Source: Galbitalea sp036271795 (GTDB taxonomy: Bacteria; Actinomycetota; Actinomycetes; Actinomycetales; Microbacteriaceae). From it: 64,000 bases of DNA. Below are positions 61,980 to 64,000 of the stretch, piece by piece; positions within the stretch are counted from its first letter, which is position 1, and each line of letters opens with the position of its first letter. The notes beneath the pieces were generated by a model that had not been told where the DNA came from, made no database searches, and saw nothing but the letters and a program-made list of their open reading frames with translations. The position numbers and the translations under genes are program-made. Location of the stretch: contig DATAZY010000014.1 in the NCBI GenBank assembly GCA_036271795.1, positions 15,122 to 79,121 on the forward strand, in the 5' to 3' direction.

Positions 61980-62906
61980 ATGGCGGGTCAGGCAGGCTGG
62001 TATAGGGCACCGGGCGAAGACGGATTGGTTCGATACTGGAACGGAACGACGTGGACGGATCACCGTCAGCCGCTTCCCGCGGCGACGCCACCGCCCGTGC
62101 CGTCTGTGATTCCTCTCGCCCACGTAGTTACGGACGCGGACCCGATGGCGGAATACGAACGGCAGTTTGAGCCTTCCATGGACACCAGGTCCATGATCGA
62201 TCAGCTGAGCTTCGTCCTGGACCAGCGACAGTTTGACCTGTCGTCAGCGACTCCGACGACGCAATATGACACAGCCATCCCGTTTGCATCGATGCCGCAG
62301 GGGCAGCTGGCGCCAACCGTGCTGGCTTCCGTTCCAAGCGCATCGGCCTTGACTCCAACCGCATTGGCCGCGACTCTCACCGCGTCTGCGCCCGACTTGC
62401 CAGTACCAGCGGCGCTGACGGCATCCGATTCCAGCCGGCGGCGGGTTCTTGTCGCAGTGCGCGGGATGTGGATCGGCCTCGCGATTGTGGTCGTCGGCCT
62501 GATCGCCATGGGACTCGTGAGTGCCAACATCTTCGCGGGCGCAGGGGAGGCGAAGGCATCCGGCATCGTGACCAGCCTTGGCTCCACGGCGAACAGTGCC
62601 TGCGCCCCGATCGCACGATTCGCGGTCTTGGGCAAGTCGTACACGGCCGGTGCCGCTTCGGTCACGCCGTGCCCGGTGGGGCTTGGCCAGACTGTTGACG
62701 TCTTCTACCGGGTGGCGGACCCGGCCGCGGGCGCTCGCATCGCGATCGGCACCGGAATAACCCAATACCTGTGGGTGATTCCGCTGCTGGGAGTCTTCCT
62801 GTTGGCGGCAAGCATCGGCTTGTTCACCGTGCGTGCGGGTTCCATCGGTGGCGGCATCGCCCTCATGAGGGACGGAAGCAAGCGCTCGAAGACCCGGGCC
62901 GCCTGA
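61980..62906 (+). CDS. DUF2510 membrane protein
   Basis: 308 residues from the ATG preceded by GGGGGGAAG. The N-terminal DUF2510 motif is AGWYRAPGEDGLVRYWNGTTWTDH, followed by a long Ala/Pro/Ser-rich linker. Two membrane helices (about 163-184 and 260-282) flank an extracellular loop with two cysteines. DUF2510 is common in actinobacterial membrane proteins and has no established role. Confidence 0.85.
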   Translation: MAGQAGWYRAPGEDGLVRYWNGTTWTDHRQPLPAATPPPVPSVIPLAHVVTDADPMAEYERQFEPSMDTRSMIDQLSFVLDQRQFDLSSATPTTQYDTAIPFASMPQGQLAPTVLASVPSASALTPTALAATLTASAPDLPVPAALTASDSSRRRVLVAVRGMWIGLAIVVVGLIAMGLVSANIFAGAGEAKASGIVTSLGSTANSACAPIARFAVLGKSYTAGAASVTPCPVGLGQTVDVFYRVADPAAGARIAIGTGITQYLWVIPLLGVFLLAASIGLFTVRAGSIGGGIALMRDGSKRSKTRAA

Positions 62907-63095
62907 CCCTTCACGGTTTGCGGATCGGGGCGGGGTCCACGTAAGCTGTCTCCTTGGTCCGGCGGCGTATCCGTCGGCTTTGTACGCAGGCTCGACTTTT
63001 CAGAAGGATGAGCCGTTCGCGTGCCGACAAGTGATCTTGGGTGGGAGCTCGGCAGTTAGCTGCTTGGCGTCCCACGGTAGTGAAGGAGAAGAGTC
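62907..63095 (+). promoter_or_regulatory. rpmB upstream region, structured leader possible
   Basis: 189 bp without a gene. A TAAGCT hexamer (62942-62947) could be a -10 element. The last 90 bases can form nested stems (TGCCGA with TCGGCA; GTGGGA with TCCCAC) before AAGGAGAAG and the ATG. Such leaders often control ribosomal operons, but I recognise no known family and see no Zur operator. Confidence 0.35.
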
Positions 63096-63332
63096 ATGGC
63101 AGCCGTTTGCCAGGTGACCGGAGCCGTTCCCGGCTTTGGGCACAACATCTCGAAGTCGCACCGACGCACCAAGCGTCGCTTCGACCCGAACATCCAGAAG
63201 AAGACGTACTTCGTGCCGTCGCTCCGTCGCAACGTGACCCTGACGCTCTCCGTCAAGGGCATCAAGGTGATTGACGCTCGGGGCATCGAGTCGGTTGTCA
63301 AAGACCTGCTCGCGCGGGGGGAGAAGATCTAA
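63096..63332 (+). CDS. rpmB: 50S ribosomal protein L28
   Basis: 78 residues. CQVTGAVPGFGHNISKSHRRTKRRFDPNIQ matches L28. Only one cysteine is present, so it cannot carry the zinc ribbon of the C+ form. First of rpmB-rpmG-rpsN. Confidence 0.96.
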   Translation: MAAVCQVTGAVPGFGHNISKSHRRTKRRFDPNIQKKTYFVPSLRRNVTLTLSVKGIKVIDARGIESVVKDLLARGEKI

Positions 63333-63499
63333 TGGCTAAGCACCAGGACATCCGCCCCATCATCAAGCTCCGCTCAACTGCGGGCACCGGGTACACCTAC
63401 GTGACCAGGAAGAATCGTCGTAATGACCCCGATCGTCTCGTGCTGAAGAAGTACGACCCCATTGTGCGTAAGCACGTTGAATTCCGCGAGGAGCGCTAA
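63332..63499 (+). CDS. rpmG: 50S ribosomal protein L33
   Basis: 55 residues, start overlapping the rpmB stop (TAATG). The sequence with IIKLRSTAGTGYTYVTRKNRRNDPDRL has no cysteine: the zinc-free L33 form. Confidence 0.97.
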   Translation: MAKHQDIRPIIKLRSTAGTGYTYVTRKNRRNDPDRLVLKKYDPIVRKHVEFREER

Positions 63500-63502
63500 G
63501 AC

Positions 63503-63808
63503 ATGGCCAAGAAGAGCAAGATTGCCAAGAACGACCAACGCGCCGTCATCGTCGCGCGTTACGCCGCGAAGCGTCTCGAGCTGAAGAAAGCGCTCGTCGA
63601 CCTCAACGGCACGGATGAGTCCCGCGAGGCCGCTCGCGTCGGCCTGCAGAAGCTTCCGCGCGACGCTTCGCCGGTTCGCCTGCGTGGCCGCGACGCCATC
63701 GATGGTCGTCCGCGTGGTTTCCTCAGCCAGTTCGGCGTTTCTCGTGTGCGTTTCCGCGATATGGCGCACCGTGGAGAGTTGCCGGGCATTACGAAGTCAA
63801 GCTGGTAA
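63503..63808 (+). CDS. rpsN: 30S ribosomal protein S14
   Basis: 101 residues, the long zinc-free form (RDASPVRLRGRDAIDGRPRGFLSQFGVSR), against about 61 residues with CxxC motifs for the zinc form. Three bases after rpmG. It can replace the zinc form when zinc is scarce, or may be the only copy. Confidence 0.97.
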   Translation: MAKKSKIAKNDQRAVIVARYAAKRLELKKALVDLNGTDESREAARVGLQKLPRDASPVRLRGRDAIDGRPRGFLSQFGVSRVRFRDMAHRGELPGITKSSW

Positions 63809-63892
63809 GTTCGAGGCGGTTCTGCGGGGTTTCCGCCCACAGACCTGTTTGTTATCGCTGTACCTCAAGCAATAGTCCGAGGAGGACAAATC

Positions 63893-64000
63893 ATGGCTGA
63901 CAAGTCACTGAACCGTACCGAGCTGGTTGCAGCAATCGCTGCAGAATCAGGCCAGAACCAGGCCGCCGTCAACTCTGTTATCGACGCGCTGTTTTCCACG
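63893..64000 (+). CDS. hup: HU-family DNA-binding protein, 5' part only
   Basis: The first 36 codons are visible after GGAGGA; the gene runs out of the window. MADKSLNRTELVAAIAAESG is the start of an HU/IHF helical dimerisation region. HU bends and packs DNA. Whether a Lys-rich C-terminal tail of the mycobacterial HupB type follows cannot be seen. Confidence 0.92.
   Translation, partial: MADKSLNRTELVAAIAAESGQNQAAVNSVIDALFST

Overview
The window is about 64 kb of high-GC chromosome containing the replication origin of an actinobacterium. The most likely family is Microbacteriaceae. This is inferred from the dnaA-dnaN-gnd-recF-dciA-gyrB-gyrA order, the fhaA-fhaB-pstP-rodA-pbpA-pknA-pknB operon, crgA, a class E sortase, a D-Ala-D-Ala ligase and aminotransferase beside parB, and the lack of mycobacterial neighbours such as sigM and cwlM. 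It is mostly conserved core genome. I see no prophage, IS element or CRISPR array. The only trace of a mobile element is a 49-bp duplication of the 3' part of a tRNA-Ala gene.

Layout. 1-8.7 kb (+ strand): serine/threonine phosphorylation and cell-shape operon (FHA adaptors, PP2C phosphatase, RodA, PbpA, PknA, PknB). 8.7-15.3 kb: class E sortase with a 53-residue membrane protein, divergent crgA, two overlapping rhomboid genes (one apparently catalytically dead), a cyclophilin, a membrane protein, a septum-formation-type lipoprotein, and an NmrA-type reductase coupled to a VOC protein. 15.4-15.8 kb: tRNA-Ala(TGC) with its duplicated 3' part, and tRNA-Ile(GAT). 15.8-26.5 kb (- strand): DUF3566, gyrA, gyrB, dciA, recF, gnd, dnaN, oriC, dnaA. 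26.8-31.9 kb (+ strand): rpmH-rnpA-yidD-yidC-khpB-rsmG-parA-parB with two parS sites. 32-39.6 kb (- strand): ddl, an aminotransferase, trxA, trxB, murJ, a DUF6049 protein. 39.7-43.4 kb: pcnA, a lipoprotein, ino1. 43.6-47.2 kb: rpsF-ssb-rpsR-rplI, then dnaB behind a 400-bp spacer rich in DnaA-box-like sites. 47.3-52.4 kb: membrane proteins, purB, a low-molecular-weight tyrosine phosphatase, and a small WXG100-sized protein coupled to an alpha/beta hydrolase. 52.5-57 kb: hisC and an alpha-keto acid dehydrogenase operon (E1 alpha, E1 beta, E2). 57-61.8 kb: zinc ABC importer with a Zur-type operator, zur, and a convergent cation-efflux gene. 62-64 kb: DUF2510 membrane protein, cysteine-poor ribosomal genes rpmB-rpmG-rpsN, and the start of an HU gene.

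Functional themes: replication initiation and segregation (DnaA, DnaN, RecF, DciA, DnaB, Ssb, gyrase, ParABS); envelope growth and its control (PknA/B, PstP, FhaA/B, RodA, PbpA, CrgA, MurJ, Ddl, YidC, sortase); and zinc balance. The observations I would follow first are the active/inactive rhomboid pair, the WXG100-sized protein plus hydrolase pair, the tRNA-Ala integration scar, and the DnaA-box cluster in front of dnaB. Several genes show a TANNNT hexamer 6-8 nt before the start codon, which suggests leaderless mRNAs.
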